A stretch of 64,000 nucleotides of DNA. It comes from Candidatus Falkowbacteria bacterium (GTDB lineage: Bacteria; Patescibacteriota; Patescibacteriia; Patescibacteriales; Patescibacteriaceae). The notes below the pieces were generated by a model. It searched no databases. It was given only the letters and a program-made list of their open reading frames with translations, and was not told where the DNA came from. Below are positions 27,075 to 36,009 of this stretch, one piece after another (the first letter of the stretch is position 1; every line of letters starts with the position of its first letter). Position numbers and translations under genes: made by a program. The stretch is taken from assembly GCA_016699775.1 (NCBI GenBank), contig CP065010.1:1-64000 (forward strand). The letters run 5' to 3'.

Positions 27075-28480
27075 TTTTCTTCCAAGTAAGAAATAAGATG
27101 AGCCACTTGATTATAAAAATATGGTGAACGATTGCTATTTCTTTTTTGGACTTCTTTTAAAGAGTCAATTATGTATCGAATAGAATCTGGATCTTGTGTA
27201 GCCAGTTCATTCCATAAAGCTAACTGTAAATTAAAATTTTCTTGTGAGGCTGTTTCACTAATTACGGAATTTGAAAAATCCTGAATCATTCTGTCAATTT
27301 TTTTTATTACTTGCTGATAATCTCTACCCTCTTTAATACTTTCTAATTTTTTTTGAGACTTAATAAAAAAACTAACATAACTTTTTTTTAACTTTTCATT
27401 TTGCTGTATTGCCAATAAAGGTCTGGCCAACGTTAAAAAATACGCTTCCTTTTCTTGATCACTGCGCGGTCTTGTTAAAGATTTATAGATTCTTAATAAA
27501 TATTCATCTTCTTTATAAATAATGTCATCTTCTATATATATATCATCTCTTGAGGTACTTTTAGTTTCAATAGATTTTCCAAAATCAATAATATATACCT
27601 GATCTAAATTCCCATCAGTGGTGTTACTAAACATAAGATTTCGCTTATGTAAATCTCTATGATAAATTCCGGCTTTATGTAAGACTGGTAAAGCTTTTTC
27701 AAGTCGATTTAAAATTTCTGGATTTAAAATAAAGTCAGTTTTACCCAAAAAATTTATTAGTAACTTGTCATTTTGTTTTTCTTTTTGTCTCTGAATATAT
27801 GCATCTTCTTGATCAGAAATTTGTTGTTGACCTAAACCTATCGCCACTATGCTCTCTAAATTTTTATAGTCCATGGAATCCAATACATCCTGATCTCGAT
27901 ATTCCTTTAAATCAGGGTGACGCTTAATTGTTTCTTTTAAGAGAAAATCAGATAAATCCTGACCCGGGATTAAATCCATTAGTATTATTCCTACTTTATT
28001 GTCTTTTAGATATACCTCATCACTTTCAAGTTCCGCACGCAATGTTGGTGAAGTTATTTCTAATTCATTATTGTAATATACTTTGGGGATTGAGACATCA
28101 GTTATTCCAGCCTGGAGTAAAGCCTCTCTGGCATTTTTCTGAAGATTACCTTCTTCTACTGCTCGTCGACCATCAATATATACTTTAAGCATTTTAACAG
28201 CCAAACGTTTATCAACACCTATTTCATCCAAAACTTCTTCACCAAAGAAATTCTTTAAATCTTCTGAGTCATATTCATTTAAATCAATTAAACCAATGAT
28301 ACCTTCTGCACCTTCGTTAATTCTTTTATAATGAATTAATAAATCTTCTAAATGTCTTTCAAATTCTTTAGATTCTAGATTATTTTCATTGAAATATTTC
28401 GAATGTTGATTATCCTGTTCGCCTTCTAAAATTTTTTTCTTTTTTAAAAATGGTAGATGGTCAGAATATTCAAATGACAT
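27065..28480 (-). CDS. Protein-kinase-fold protein of unknown target
   Basis: 471 residues from the ATG at 28480 (MSFEYSDHLPFLKKKKILEG); an ATG at 28528 lies inside tsaE and is less likely. A kinase core can be traced: a beta3-like lysine in DKRLAVKMLKVYID, a helix-C region with AREALLQAGI, the hinge VGIILMDLIPGQDLSDFLL, the catalytic loop IYHRDLHKRNLMFSN and the metal loop VYIIDFGKS. All key residues are present (K, HRDxxxxN, DFG), so activity is plausible. The N-terminal ~80 and C-terminal ~130 residues are not recognised. Sixteen bases downstream of tsaE. Confidence 0.72.
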   Translation of the reverse strand: MSFEYSDHLPFLKKKKILEGEQDNQHSKYFNENNLESKEFERHLEDLLIHYKRINEGAEGIIGLIDLNEYDSEDLKNFFGEEVLDEIGVDKRLAVKMLKVYIDGRRAVEEGNLQKNAREALLQAGITDVSIPKVYYNNELEITSPTLRAELESDEVYLKDNKVGIILMDLIPGQDLSDFLLKETIKRHPDLKEYRDQDVLDSMDYKNLESIVAIGLGQQQISDQEDAYIQRQKEKQNDKLLINFLGKTDFILNPEILNRLEKALPVLHKAGIYHRDLHKRNLMFSNTTDGNLDQVYIIDFGKSIETKSTSRDDIYIEDDIIYKEDEYLLRIYKSLTRPRSDQEKEAYFLTLARPLLAIQQNEKLKKSYVSFFIKSQKKLESIKEGRDYQQVIKKIDRMIQDFSNSVISETASQENFNLQLALWNELATQDPDSIRYIIDSLKEVQKRNSNRSPYFYNQVAHLISYLEENQK

Positions 28481-28496
28481 AAGTATTAAATTATTA

Positions 28497-28922
28497 TTAA
28501 GAATTAAATATAATCTCTCTTTGAGCACTAGTTATATGTTTAAAAAAAATCAATATTTTCTTTTTCGGCAAAAAACCCTTCGCCAAATTCGCCCATTCAA
28601 TAACTACCACACTGTCATTAGACTTAATATAATCCTCAAGACCAATGGCTGTCAATGACGTTGCAGTTCTCACACGATAGGCATCAACATGAACTAAATG
28701 TTTTATGGTTGTATGCTTAACAGGATATACTTTCATCACCACAAAGGTTGGACTAGTTATAGCTTTTTTGATCCCCAAGCCTTTAGCCAAGCCTTTAACA
28801 AAGGCGGTTTTCCCAGCCCCTAAATCACCAATTAAACCAATTGTCTCCCCACCCTTTAATTTCTTTGCAAAATCAAAAGCAATTTTCTGCGTGGCTTTTT
28901 CTGAATGAGAAATTACTTTCAT
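28497..28922 (-). CDS. tsaE: tRNA t6A biosynthesis ATPase TsaE
   Basis: 141 residues. Walker A GDLGAGKTAFVKGLAKGLGI (about 33-52), the switch TSPTFVVMKVYP, and VVVIEWANLAKGFLP near the C-terminus match TsaE. It works with TsaB, TsaC and TsaD to add threonylcarbamoyl to A37 of ANN-decoding tRNAs. The partners are not in this window. It leads a two-gene unit with the kinase-like gene. The C-terminus (KKKILIFFKHITSAQREIIF) shows the usual final strand. Confidence 0.95.
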   Translation of the reverse strand: MKVISHSEKATQKIAFDFAKKLKGGETIGLIGDLGAGKTAFVKGLAKGLGIKKAITSPTFVVMKVYPVKHTTIKHLVHVDAYRVRTATSLTAIGLEDYIKSNDSVVVIEWANLAKGFLPKKKILIFFKHITSAQREIIFNS

Positions 28923-29033
28923 AGGAGTTCTATACTATCATAATATTTTAGAAACTAACTCAACTATATGTGATTGCCTTTAGAAAATCAATGCCTTGAC
29001 ATTAACAAGCTTTATTACTTTTCACTTTACAAC

Positions 29034-29060
29034 ATAGTAACCCCTTTTGGGGGTTACTAT
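29034..29060. terminator. Hairpin downstream of the 29-30.6 kb surface protein gene
   Basis: ATAGTAACCCC - TTTT - GGGG(G)TTACTAT, 11 perfect pairs. On the minus strand it follows the surface-protein gene by about 20 bases but lacks a good T-run; on the plus strand a short TTTT follows. Confidence 0.6.
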
Positions 29061-29080
29061 AGTTTTATACAACACAATTA

Positions 29081-30649
29081 TTATTGAGCATTTTCTGCAA
29101 GTGGAATTTCTTCCAATTTTTCGTTATCTATCCCTAAAACTTCTTTACTGGTAACTTCTAGTATATTTTCACTTGTTACTTTATGTTTATAACCAAGCTG
29201 GTCAACAAACCAAGTTTGTCCTCTATTTTCAACTTGTAGTAAAAATCTACCAATTAATCTTTGAGCAATCGGAGTTATTGGAGCAGAAGAATTAGACTCA
29301 GGAATTTTAGCCAAATCATTATTGGTAATTCCTAAAGATACTTTTCGAAAAAGGTTCAAAGAATTATTTGTATTTACTTCATATCGAACAGCATCATTTG
29401 GTGAAACATACCAAACCTTCCCTCTATCTTCAACAGCTAATAATAATTTACTCTTTAATTTTTCTGCTGTAGGACCGGGGGTTATAACTTCTTGATCAAC
29501 TTTAGTTTCAACAACTTCCTCAACCAAATTCTTATCTGGTTCTACGGGTGATTGATTAATTATAATCTCCTCAGTTTTTAATTCTTCATTTATTAAAATC
29601 ACAGGGGATGATTCAGTAGATACAACTTCTTGAGTTACTACATTTGATGAAAATGATTCACCACTACCATTTTTCTCAGCAGTATATTCTTTTTCAACCA
29701 CATCACCGTCTTTAGTATCGGGGTAATCCAGGAATGTTAACGGAGATGAAACTTCCGGAACAACTTGCTTTGTAGAATAACGTCCTGTTCCCAAAGAAGG
29801 CTGGGTTTCCACTGTCACAATATAACTATCAAAAGGAACAACATTTATTCCTTGAGAATTAGATAATACATTTTCACCAAGGACATAACTTACACTTGAT
29901 GCAGCACCATTAGGTATTCTACTCTCCATAGTTATAACTAGAGTCATGCCAGAAATAGCTATATTTTGAATAGGTGGTTCCTCTCCATCAACTTTCACAT
30001 TAAAGTTGTTTACTGATGGAACAGAATTACTATTTAAAGTTTCATTAAAAGTTAAAGTCACTGTTCTCTCATTTGCAATGGCTGAAGTAATTGAAAAGTC
30101 TGAAACAAATGAACCACCATTTGTTCGTATAAAATAAACACTATTATCATATGTAGCTCCAGTGATATCAACCTCCGCCCCATCGGCAGCTTCAACAATC
30201 CAAGGACCATTTTGGGTAAAATCTCTACTGGTTGTTAATGAGGCTATATAACGTCTTGTTATTGTTCCATCAACTACTCCAAGATTCTCAGATAAATCGC
30301 CGACAAAGACTGCATCACCAGTTACAGTCCCACTATTATAGCCCTCTGAATTAAAAGTAGCATTTCCATCATAGGTGGCTCCATCCATAACTATTAACTG
30401 ATCAATGGATAAATCAGGAAGTTCTTGGGCCGGTTCAGCCTGTTTATCGTCATAGGAATAATTTCCTATCTCAAGCGGAGAACTATCAACTGAATTGGTA
30501 AAATAATATACAATTCCTGGTCTCGGACCATCTCCTCCTTCTCCAAGGTCACCCCAACTCTGTGTTATAAAAATCCAAGAAGAAAATACACAAAGTAAGA
30601 CCAAAAAAGCCACGCCTAAACGCTCAAAAAATTTATTTAAACGGTTCAT
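29081..30649 (-). CDS. Secreted/anchored surface protein with SwmB-like domain and two C-terminal repeats
   Basis: 522 residues. One N-terminal membrane segment (LGVAFLVLLCVFSSWIFIT) is followed by an acidic exported region. Residues ~185-290 resemble a SwmB/Ig-like repeat (ANERTVTLTFNETLNSNSVP.. NFNVKVDG). A Glu/Val/Thr-rich linker leads to two copies of a ~55-residue module: LLLAVEDRGKVWYVSPNDAV..SLGITNNDLAKIP, and FLLQVENRGQTWFVDQLGYK..VLGIDNEKLEEIP. I know this module from CPR exported proteins but not its function. Own promoter upstream; divergent from the plus-strand surface protein. Confidence 0.75.
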   Translation of the reverse strand: MNRLNKFFERLGVAFLVLLCVFSSWIFITQSWGDLGEGGDGPRPGIVYYFTNSVDSSPLEIGNYSYDDKQAEPAQELPDLSIDQLIVMDGATYDGNATFNSEGYNSGTVTGDAVFVGDLSENLGVVDGTITRRYIASLTTSRDFTQNGPWIVEAADGAEVDITGATYDNSVYFIRTNGGSFVSDFSITSAIANERTVTLTFNETLNSNSVPSVNNFNVKVDGEEPPIQNIAISGMTLVITMESRIPNGAASSVSYVLGENVLSNSQGINVVPFDSYIVTVETQPSLGTGRYSTKQVVPEVSSPLTFLDYPDTKDGDVVEKEYTAEKNGSGESFSSNVVTQEVVSTESSPVILINEELKTEEIIINQSPVEPDKNLVEEVVETKVDQEVITPGPTAEKLKSKLLLAVEDRGKVWYVSPNDAVRYEVNTNNSLNLFRKVSLGITNNDLAKIPESNSSAPITPIAQRLIGRFLLQVENRGQTWFVDQLGYKHKVTSENILEVTSKEVLGIDNEKLEEIPLAENAQ

Positions 30650-30726
30650 ATTTTTTTGTTTTTATTTTTTTACCTATTTTTTCAGAAATAGGCATATGTT
30701 AAGCCAAATGGCTCATTAATACCTTT

Positions 30727-30755
30727 ATATTAGCACACTTTTAGCAAAAAGTCAA
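30727..30755 (-). promoter_or_regulatory. Promoter of the minus-strand surface protein
   Basis: On the minus strand TTGACT (30750-30755), 17-base spacer, TAATAT (30727-30732). A weak hairpin (CCTATTTTTTCAGAAATAGG, about 30672-30691) sits in the leader. Confidence 0.8.
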
Positions 30756-30875
30756 TGTTTTAGCCTTTTTTAAACTACTTTTTTCATATTCCTACTATTT
30801 TTTGCTTATTTTAACAGTAATTTCAGTATATTTTTCTGATTCTTTGTAAAAAAATACTTTATCAATGCGAGTCAC

Positions 30876-30904
30876 TTGACAAAAATTAATATAGGTGATA
30901 TTAT
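30876..30904 (+). promoter_or_regulatory. Promoter of the 31-33.5 kb surface protein
   Basis: TTGACA (30876-30881), 17-base spacer, TATTAT (30899-30904). The rest of the 308-base divergent gap (30650-30957) holds only these two promoters and AT-rich sequence. Confidence 0.85.
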
Positions 30905-30957
30905 ATAGAGTTAATTTTAAATAACATTTACTTATTATCTACAAATATATCAATATT

Positions 30958-33471
30958 ATGAAAAACTTAATGAAAAACAACGTATTCCATTGGTTTTTAA
31001 CCTTTGCTTTCACAATGGTCTCGTTAAATATTATGCCGATGTTAGAGTTTTCTAATACTGCTTTAGCAGCCGGAAATAACCTTATTAAAAACCCAAGCTT
31101 TGAAACTGAGGTCGATACCTATTGGGATGTTTGGAACGGAAATTCTAATACAAGACGAAATTTCACAATGACCCGTAGTTATGAGGTCCCAGTTGGTTAT
31201 GGATCTTATTCAGCTGCAATTCAGGGATCTGGGATGCCACAAGATCGATTTGACTATGGAATTATTACTAATAATCAAAACCCAATTGCACTGACTTCTG
31301 GAAAAAACTATTCTTTTTCTTTCTACGCCAAAGCACAAAATCCTTCGAATATATCAGTTTATTTTGTTAATGCCCAAAACTATCAAAGCGTAACAATTCC
31401 AGTTGAATTTAATATTGATTCAAATTGGAATCAATATCAAGTCATTTTAACACCTACTTACACTGGTGCTGGTGCTTTATCCTTTGCTTTTGGTGATCTA
31501 GGTGAAAATGTTATTTTAAACCTTGATGGACTTGATTTATCTGAAAATAATGTCGTTGTTAGCACCTCACAAACAGTTTCTGGATTTATTGGTCAAACAA
31601 ATAAAACCCTTCGAATAACCAATGGCGGTTCATTAACTACAAATGATGTAAGAATTGAACTCCCATATTTTAATGAACAAACTAATACAATTGAAAGAAA
31701 AAAATTTACTCCAACTGCAGTTGCGAACAACACGGTTACTTTTGATATGTTTGCTCAAACCTTCGCTGGAATAGGAAAGATATTTATTTATAACACTGAA
31801 GTTGGAACATTTAATTATAATGTTTTAGTAAAAGTTACTGACTTCGCACCAAATCCCGTTATGGTTGATGAAGATTTAACCATATATGGTTCAGGATTTA
31901 ATCCAAATAATGACCAAACCTTTGTTCTAGTTACTGCAGTTGGTCTTAATGGAAATACCTATGATTTATGGTTAAAGCCACATACTATTGACTCACAATT
32001 ATCACAAGTAGTAATTAAACTTCCTATTGGTGTTGCAAGTGGCAACCTACGTGTGAAAACATATTTTACAAACATAGCAGGCGTTGGAGTTGAAAATAAA
32101 TCAACAAGTCTTAAATATAATATTAAGCCTTCAATTTATTCAGTCGCCTGGAGCAAGCCTGGCTATGAACAAGTAGGGGACAAAATTAGTATTAAGGGCA
32201 AAGGAATTTCAAAAAGTCCAGTTGTAAATTTTTACGATGATAATGGAAAAATTATTTTTAAGAAAAATGCATCAGTAAAAATTATTGATACAGTTAATAA
32301 TTATGAAATTATTGAAGTAGCAACACCAGTTACAATGAATAAACTAAAAATTACTGTAAAGGCTGGCTTAATAGAATCAAACCAAGCCGATGCATTAAAT
32401 TTAACTGCTCGTCCTGTAATAAACTCAATCTCTACAAAAAAGAAAAGAACTGTTTCTCAAACTAGTACTACAATTTCAGCAGCGAAACCAGGTGAGAAAA
32501 TACGTATTAATGGAAAAGGGTTTAAAACATCTGGACCAGCAAATATTGAAATTCAAACTATAAATGGGGCTGTTATTATACCTGTCTGGACAACCGGCAT
32601 TGACCCCAATGGAAATTGGGTTGATGTTACTGTCCCACATCTTGCAGTTAGTGGAACAGTAAACGTAGAAATAAATGGGAAAAAATCTAACTCAATTTCT
32701 TTAGAAATAATTCCTATTATAGTTTCTACACTTCCTTTAGCCCCTTTTCCAGGAACTGACCTACAAATTTGGACACAAGGAGTTGGCACAAATCTATCCC
32801 AAACTACAATCCATTATATTTCTGACAAAAATGAAATTGTTTCTGTAAAACCATCTGCTGTCCGAACTGAAAATGATGCGGTTATTATTACAGCTTTTGT
32901 TCCAAAGTCTGTATCCAATAATAGTTCAACTGTTAAAATTCAATATGGAAGTTGGCTTAATGACGAAACGTATAAAGCCTCAACTAAGCCATATATTGAT
33001 ACTGCAGATTTTGACCTTGAAACAAAAATTTTAACTATTAAAGGACACGGATTTTCCTCGGTAATAAAAAATAATAAAATTACCTACATGTATATTGACC
33101 ATACTGAAGTTAATCCGAAGGTAAAAATGCTTGGCATTACTAATACCAGCGAAGGTCAAGAAATTAAAATTCAAATTTTAGATACGTATCACTATGGATT
33201 TATTAAAGTAACTGTTAATGAAGATGTAAGTAATGAAGTAAGTGTTGGCCCAGCAATGATTTCTAGAATTGAACGACGAGTACAATTTGTAAACTCCGTA
33301 CAAAAAGTTATGGGTGTCTTGTATATTAGCGGAAAAAACTTTGGTCCACGAGGTGGAGTTAAAGTTGGAGATGTGTGGGCAACCACCCACTATAGAACCA
33401 ACACTTTTATTATTGCTGTTGTTGAAAAAGAACAAATTAGGAATAACCCAGTAATTGTTGCAAAACAATAA
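30958..33471 (+). CDS. Large secreted protein with IPT/TIG-like repeats
   Basis: 837 residues. A signal peptide ends near NTALAAGNN. Residues ~40-195 look like a carbohydrate-binding jelly-roll (NLIKNPSFETEVDTYWDVWN .. FSFYAKAQNPSNISVYFVNA), the pattern of CBM4/9-type modules. The rest is a series of Ig-like IPT/TIG-type domains, each opening with a phrase such as VDEDLTIYGSGFNPNN, VGDKISIKGKGISKSP, PGEKIRINGKGFKTSG, and finally GVLYISGKNFGPRGGVKVGD. No anchor is seen at the C-terminus. Likely an extracellular adhesin or surface-layer component. Monocistronic with its own terminator. Confidence 0.8.
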   Translation: MKNLMKNNVFHWFLTFAFTMVSLNIMPMLEFSNTALAAGNNLIKNPSFETEVDTYWDVWNGNSNTRRNFTMTRSYEVPVGYGSYSAAIQGSGMPQDRFDYGIITNNQNPIALTSGKNYSFSFYAKAQNPSNISVYFVNAQNYQSVTIPVEFNIDSNWNQYQVILTPTYTGAGALSFAFGDLGENVILNLDGLDLSENNVVVSTSQTVSGFIGQTNKTLRITNGGSLTTNDVRIELPYFNEQTNTIERKKFTPTAVANNTVTFDMFAQTFAGIGKIFIYNTEVGTFNYNVLVKVTDFAPNPVMVDEDLTIYGSGFNPNNDQTFVLVTAVGLNGNTYDLWLKPHTIDSQLSQVVIKLPIGVASGNLRVKTYFTNIAGVGVENKSTSLKYNIKPSIYSVAWSKPGYEQVGDKISIKGKGISKSPVVNFYDDNGKIIFKKNASVKIIDTVNNYEIIEVATPVTMNKLKITVKAGLIESNQADALNLTARPVINSISTKKKRTVSQTSTTISAAKPGEKIRINGKGFKTSGPANIEIQTINGAVIIPVWTTGIDPNGNWVDVTVPHLAVSGTVNVEINGKKSNSISLEIIPIIVSTLPLAPFPGTDLQIWTQGVGTNLSQTTIHYISDKNEIVSVKPSAVRTENDAVIITAFVPKSVSNNSSTVKIQYGSWLNDETYKASTKPYIDTADFDLETKILTIKGHGFSSVIKNNKITYMYIDHTEVNPKVKMLGITNTSEGQEIKIQILDTYHYGFIKVTVNEDVSNEVSVGPAMISRIERRVQFVNSVQKVMGVLYISGKNFGPRGGVKVGDVWATTHYRTNTFIIAVVEKEQIRNNPVIVAKQ

Positions 33472-33474
33472 CAT

Positions 33475-33509
33475 ATAGAACCCTGCCTCAAGCAGGGTTC
33501 TATTGTTTT
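33475..33509 (+). terminator. Terminator of the large secreted protein gene
   Basis: ATAGAACCCTGC - CTCAA - GCAGGGTTCTAT, 12 perfect pairs, followed by TGTTTT. Confidence 0.9.
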
Positions 33510-33584
33510 CGATTGAGATTGACTTTTGCTTTATTTATTGGTAAGTTTCAGAAAATGGCTTTTTAAAAAATCAAGGAGGAAATA

Positions 33585-33956
33585 ATGAAAGATGAAGAAA
33601 TAGTCGAAGTTTTACTAAAAAAACCACGAAATTCTGATCTATTTGAAATTTTCAAAGATCTTCCTTTGGACGAAATTTATAAACTACTTAGTAATTCTGA
33701 TATTCCTATAATAATGTTAACAGATGAAGATATGTCTTTTTCTTGGGATAGACTTTTTGGCAAGAGAAGTAAGGATCAGGTACTTAAACTCATAGATAAG
33801 GCCTGTAAAAATGGGGTTATAAAAACTCAAACTCCCTCTGATGAAAATTATTACAATGATTTTGATACAGGCACCAACTATGGCATGTGTACTGAATGCG
33901 AAAGTATATTTATCAAGACCTATGATAACGATAATTATTGCCAAAACTGCAGATAG
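33585..33956 (+). CDS. Small protein with C-terminal zinc ribbon (123 aa)
   Basis: I do not recognise a named family. The N-terminal ~90 residues are helical and acidic (IFKDLPLDEIYKLLSNSDIP, RSKDQVLKLIDKACKNGVIK). The C-terminus is a short zinc-ribbon: MCTECES .. NYCQNCR. No signal peptide, so cytosolic. A strong SD (AAGGAGG) stands 5 bases before the ATG, unusual in this window. The CtlX-type gene follows after 63 bases and shares this feature, so the two may be one unit of foreign origin. Confidence 0.75.
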   Translation: MKDEEIVEVLLKKPRNSDLFEIFKDLPLDEIYKLLSNSDIPIIMLTDEDMSFSWDRLFGKRSKDQVLKLIDKACKNGVIKTQTPSDENYYNDFDTGTNYGMCTECESIFIKTYDNDNYCQNCR

Positions 33957-34019
33957 ACAAAAAAATTCTAAAAAATACCAAATCAAAATTCCTAAAAATA
34001 AAATGAAAGGACAACACAA

Positions 34020-35042
34020 ATGAGCCATCAAGAAACAGTTACAATTCATGTGACAACACTTGGAGAACATCCAAGTACCGACACAATTCTTAGGACTACG
34101 CAAATGAGTAGCCAAGCTAATAAAATGGGTAACCAGACTACTGACACAATTCTCATGATTCGCCCGGCCCGCTTTGGGTTTAACACACAAACAGCTGCTA
34201 CTAACCAGTTTCAAAATACTGGCAACGGACCTTCTTCTGAAAAAATTCAAAAATTGGCATTACGTGAATTCAATGATTTTTACAAACGTCTTGAAGGTGT
34301 GGGTATTAAAGTTTTAGTAGAAGATGATACTATAGATCCGGTTAAACCAGACGCCTTATTCCCAAACAACTGGTTTTCAACTCATAGAGGCAACAACAGA
34401 GCAGTGTTGGTTATTTATCCAATGCTAGCAGAAAATAGAAGATCTGAAGTAAGAGAGGACATAATTACATCTCTAATTGAAAATTATGGGTATGAAAAGC
34501 TAGACCTTCAAGAGTGGTGCAAAAAGAAAAAGTTTTTAGAAGGCACGGGAAGTATTGTTTTTGATAAAAAATTCAAACGTGCCTATGCATCTCTTTCAGA
34601 GAGAACAGATGAAAAGCTAGTACTAGCTCTTTGTGAAGAGCTGGGTTTTGTTCCGATGATTTTCAATACTTCAGATAACGGCGAAAGTATTTATCACACC
34701 AATGTGATACTATCCATTGGTGAAAACTTTGCTGTATTCTGCCCTGAAGTGATCCCAAATAAAATACAAAGGGACCGAATGTCTAAGTGTCTTCAAACAG
34801 GAAGGGAAGTAATTTTTATCAACAAAGAACAAGTAAGAAAGTTTGCCGGAAATATTATTCAACTAAGAAATCTCTCAGGTGAATATGTATTAGTTTTATC
34901 AGAAACGGCAATGAAATCTCTTTCTGATGAACAGATCGGCAAACTCTTTGAATTAAATCATCATATTTTGTGTCCAATTATTCCCACAATTGAAACAATT
35001 GGGGGAGGAGGGGCACGATGCATGATTGCCGAAATTTTTTAA
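34020..35042 (+). CDS. CtlX-type amidinotransferase/deiminase family protein
   Basis: 340 residues. The pentein-fold pattern of the citrulline/arginine CtlX group: TDTILMIRPARFGFN, DALFPNNWFSTHRGN, LEGTGSIVFD, YHTNVILSIG, and the C-terminal catalytic cysteine in GGGGARCMIAEIF. The known family modifies guanidino or ureido groups; the substrate here is not known. Compared with the usual start near TDTILMIRP there is an extra ~38 residues, including a second TDTIL (residues ~21-25), as if the N-terminus had been duplicated. An AAAGGA SD lies 8 bases before the chosen ATG and supports the long form. Confidence 0.88.
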   Translation: MSHQETVTIHVTTLGEHPSTDTILRTTQMSSQANKMGNQTTDTILMIRPARFGFNTQTAATNQFQNTGNGPSSEKIQKLALREFNDFYKRLEGVGIKVLVEDDTIDPVKPDALFPNNWFSTHRGNNRAVLVIYPMLAENRRSEVREDIITSLIENYGYEKLDLQEWCKKKKFLEGTGSIVFDKKFKRAYASLSERTDEKLVLALCEELGFVPMIFNTSDNGESIYHTNVILSIGENFAVFCPEVIPNKIQRDRMSKCLQTGREVIFINKEQVRKFAGNIIQLRNLSGEYVLVLSETAMKSLSDEQIGKLFELNHHILCPIIPTIETIGGGGARCMIAEIF

Positions 35043-35063
35043 AAAAGTAGATTTATCCAAAGT

Positions 35064-35103
35064 GCTACCCCTAGACAGCTTTTAATGGGGTAGCCTTTTT
35101 TTT
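35064..35103 (+). terminator. Terminator after the CtlX-type gene
   Basis: GCTACCCC - 15-base loop - GGGGTAGC, followed by CTTTTTTTT. Confidence 0.92.
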
Positions 35104-35226
35104 ACTCAATTTTTATAAATAAATAACCAAAATAATTTGTATACTATTCTATTGCCAAGAAAATCCTGTGCAAGTATTCCTTATCAATTAAAAACAAAAA
35201 ATAGACTTTCATCTATTTTTTAGTAT

Positions 35227-35303
35227 TGGTGGGCGCACAAGGATTCGAACCCTGGACCCCCTCGGTGTAAACGAGGTGCTCTAACCAGCTGAGCTATACG
35301 CCC
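35227..35303 (-). tRNA. tRNA-Val (TAC)
   Basis: GGGCGTA acceptor, anticodon stem CCTCG / CGAGG with loop TTTACAC (anticodon TAC), T-arm CAGGGTTCGAATCCTTG, encoded ACCA end. All four arms fold. Confidence 0.95.
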
Positions 35304-35316
35304 TTAATTTAGTTGA

Positions 35317-35415
35317 AAGTTAATAAAGTTATAATGTTAGGTTTATTTAAAACAAAAACTTCATAAACCTTTCGGCTTTCTACTTTATAACCTTAAGAAC
35401 CTTAGAACTTTTAAA
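35317..35415. repeat. AT-rich repeat between tRNA-Val and tRNA-Leu
   Basis: GTTGAAAGTTAATAAAGTTA near 35317 and CTACTTTATAACCTTAAGAA near 35380 are complementary-type units of the AAAGTTATAA family. Confidence 0.7.
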
Positions 35416-35423
35416 CTACGTAG

Positions 35424-35507
35424 TGCGGATAGAGGGACTCGAACCCTCACGAGGAAACCCCCACAAGCCCCTCAAGCTTGCGTGTCTACCAGTTCCACCA
35501 TATCCGC
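35424..35507 (-). tRNA. tRNA-Leu (GAG)
   Basis: GCGGATA acceptor, anticodon stem CAAGC / GCTTG with loop TTGAGGG (anticodon GAG), a long variable arm, T-arm GAGGGTTCGAGTCCCTC. CCA is not encoded. Confidence 0.94.
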
Positions 35508-35570
35508 CTATTTCTTTTTAACATCAAACCTTGAGGGATCAATTCGAAACTATAAAAAGATAGCTATTAT

Positions 35571-35954
35571 TTAAGCTACTTTTTTTTCTTTTAATCTCTT
35601 ATTATAACCAGAACGCAAAAAATATAGTTTGGCACGACGAACCTCAGCTTCTTTCTGAATTTCAATCTTAGTAATTGTTGGCAAATTCAAAGGGTAAATC
35701 TTTTCGACACCAACACCATCAGTTACTTTTCGGACAGTAATTGTACCTCCAGCTTCACGACCATGCTTATGAGCAATAATCATTCCGTCAAAGTACTGAA
35801 CACGCTCTTTTTCTTCACCCTTAGGATTTAATTCCTTAATTTTCTGGTACACACGAATTGTCATACCAGGTCGTAATTCATTTTTGATTTCTTCAAGCGT
35901 CTTGTCCGATTTCTTACTTTCGGTCTTTTTCGCCTTTTTCTTAACTGCGGTCAT
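35571..35954 (-). CDS. rplS: Large-subunit ribosomal protein L19
   Basis: 127 residues. L19 core: LRPGMTIRVYQKIKELNPKG, RVQYFDGMIIAHKHG, the signature TITVRKVTDGVGVEKIYPLN, and VRRAKLYFLRS. Lys-rich extensions sit at both ends (KKKAKKTESKKSDK at the start). L19 lies at the 30S-50S interface. Its common partners (rimM, trmD, rpsP) are not adjacent. Downstream of clpP on the same strand with a 55-base gap. Confidence 0.96.
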   Translation of the reverse strand: MTAVKKKAKKTESKKSDKTLEEIKNELRPGMTIRVYQKIKELNPKGEEKERVQYFDGMIIAHKHGREAGGTITVRKVTDGVGVEKIYPLNLPTITKIEIQKEAEVRRAKLYFLRSGYNKRLKEKKVA

Positions 35955-36009
35955 AGGTAAATATAATTAATAAACAATATCAAGATTCTAGAACATTCAC
36001 ACAATCTTG

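Noticed and set aside
33717-34250. 177-residue minus-strand frame opposite the zinc-ribbon and CtlX-type genes
   Set aside because: It is antisense to two genes with good SDs and recognisable motifs, and its own composition is cysteine/isoleucine-rich noise.
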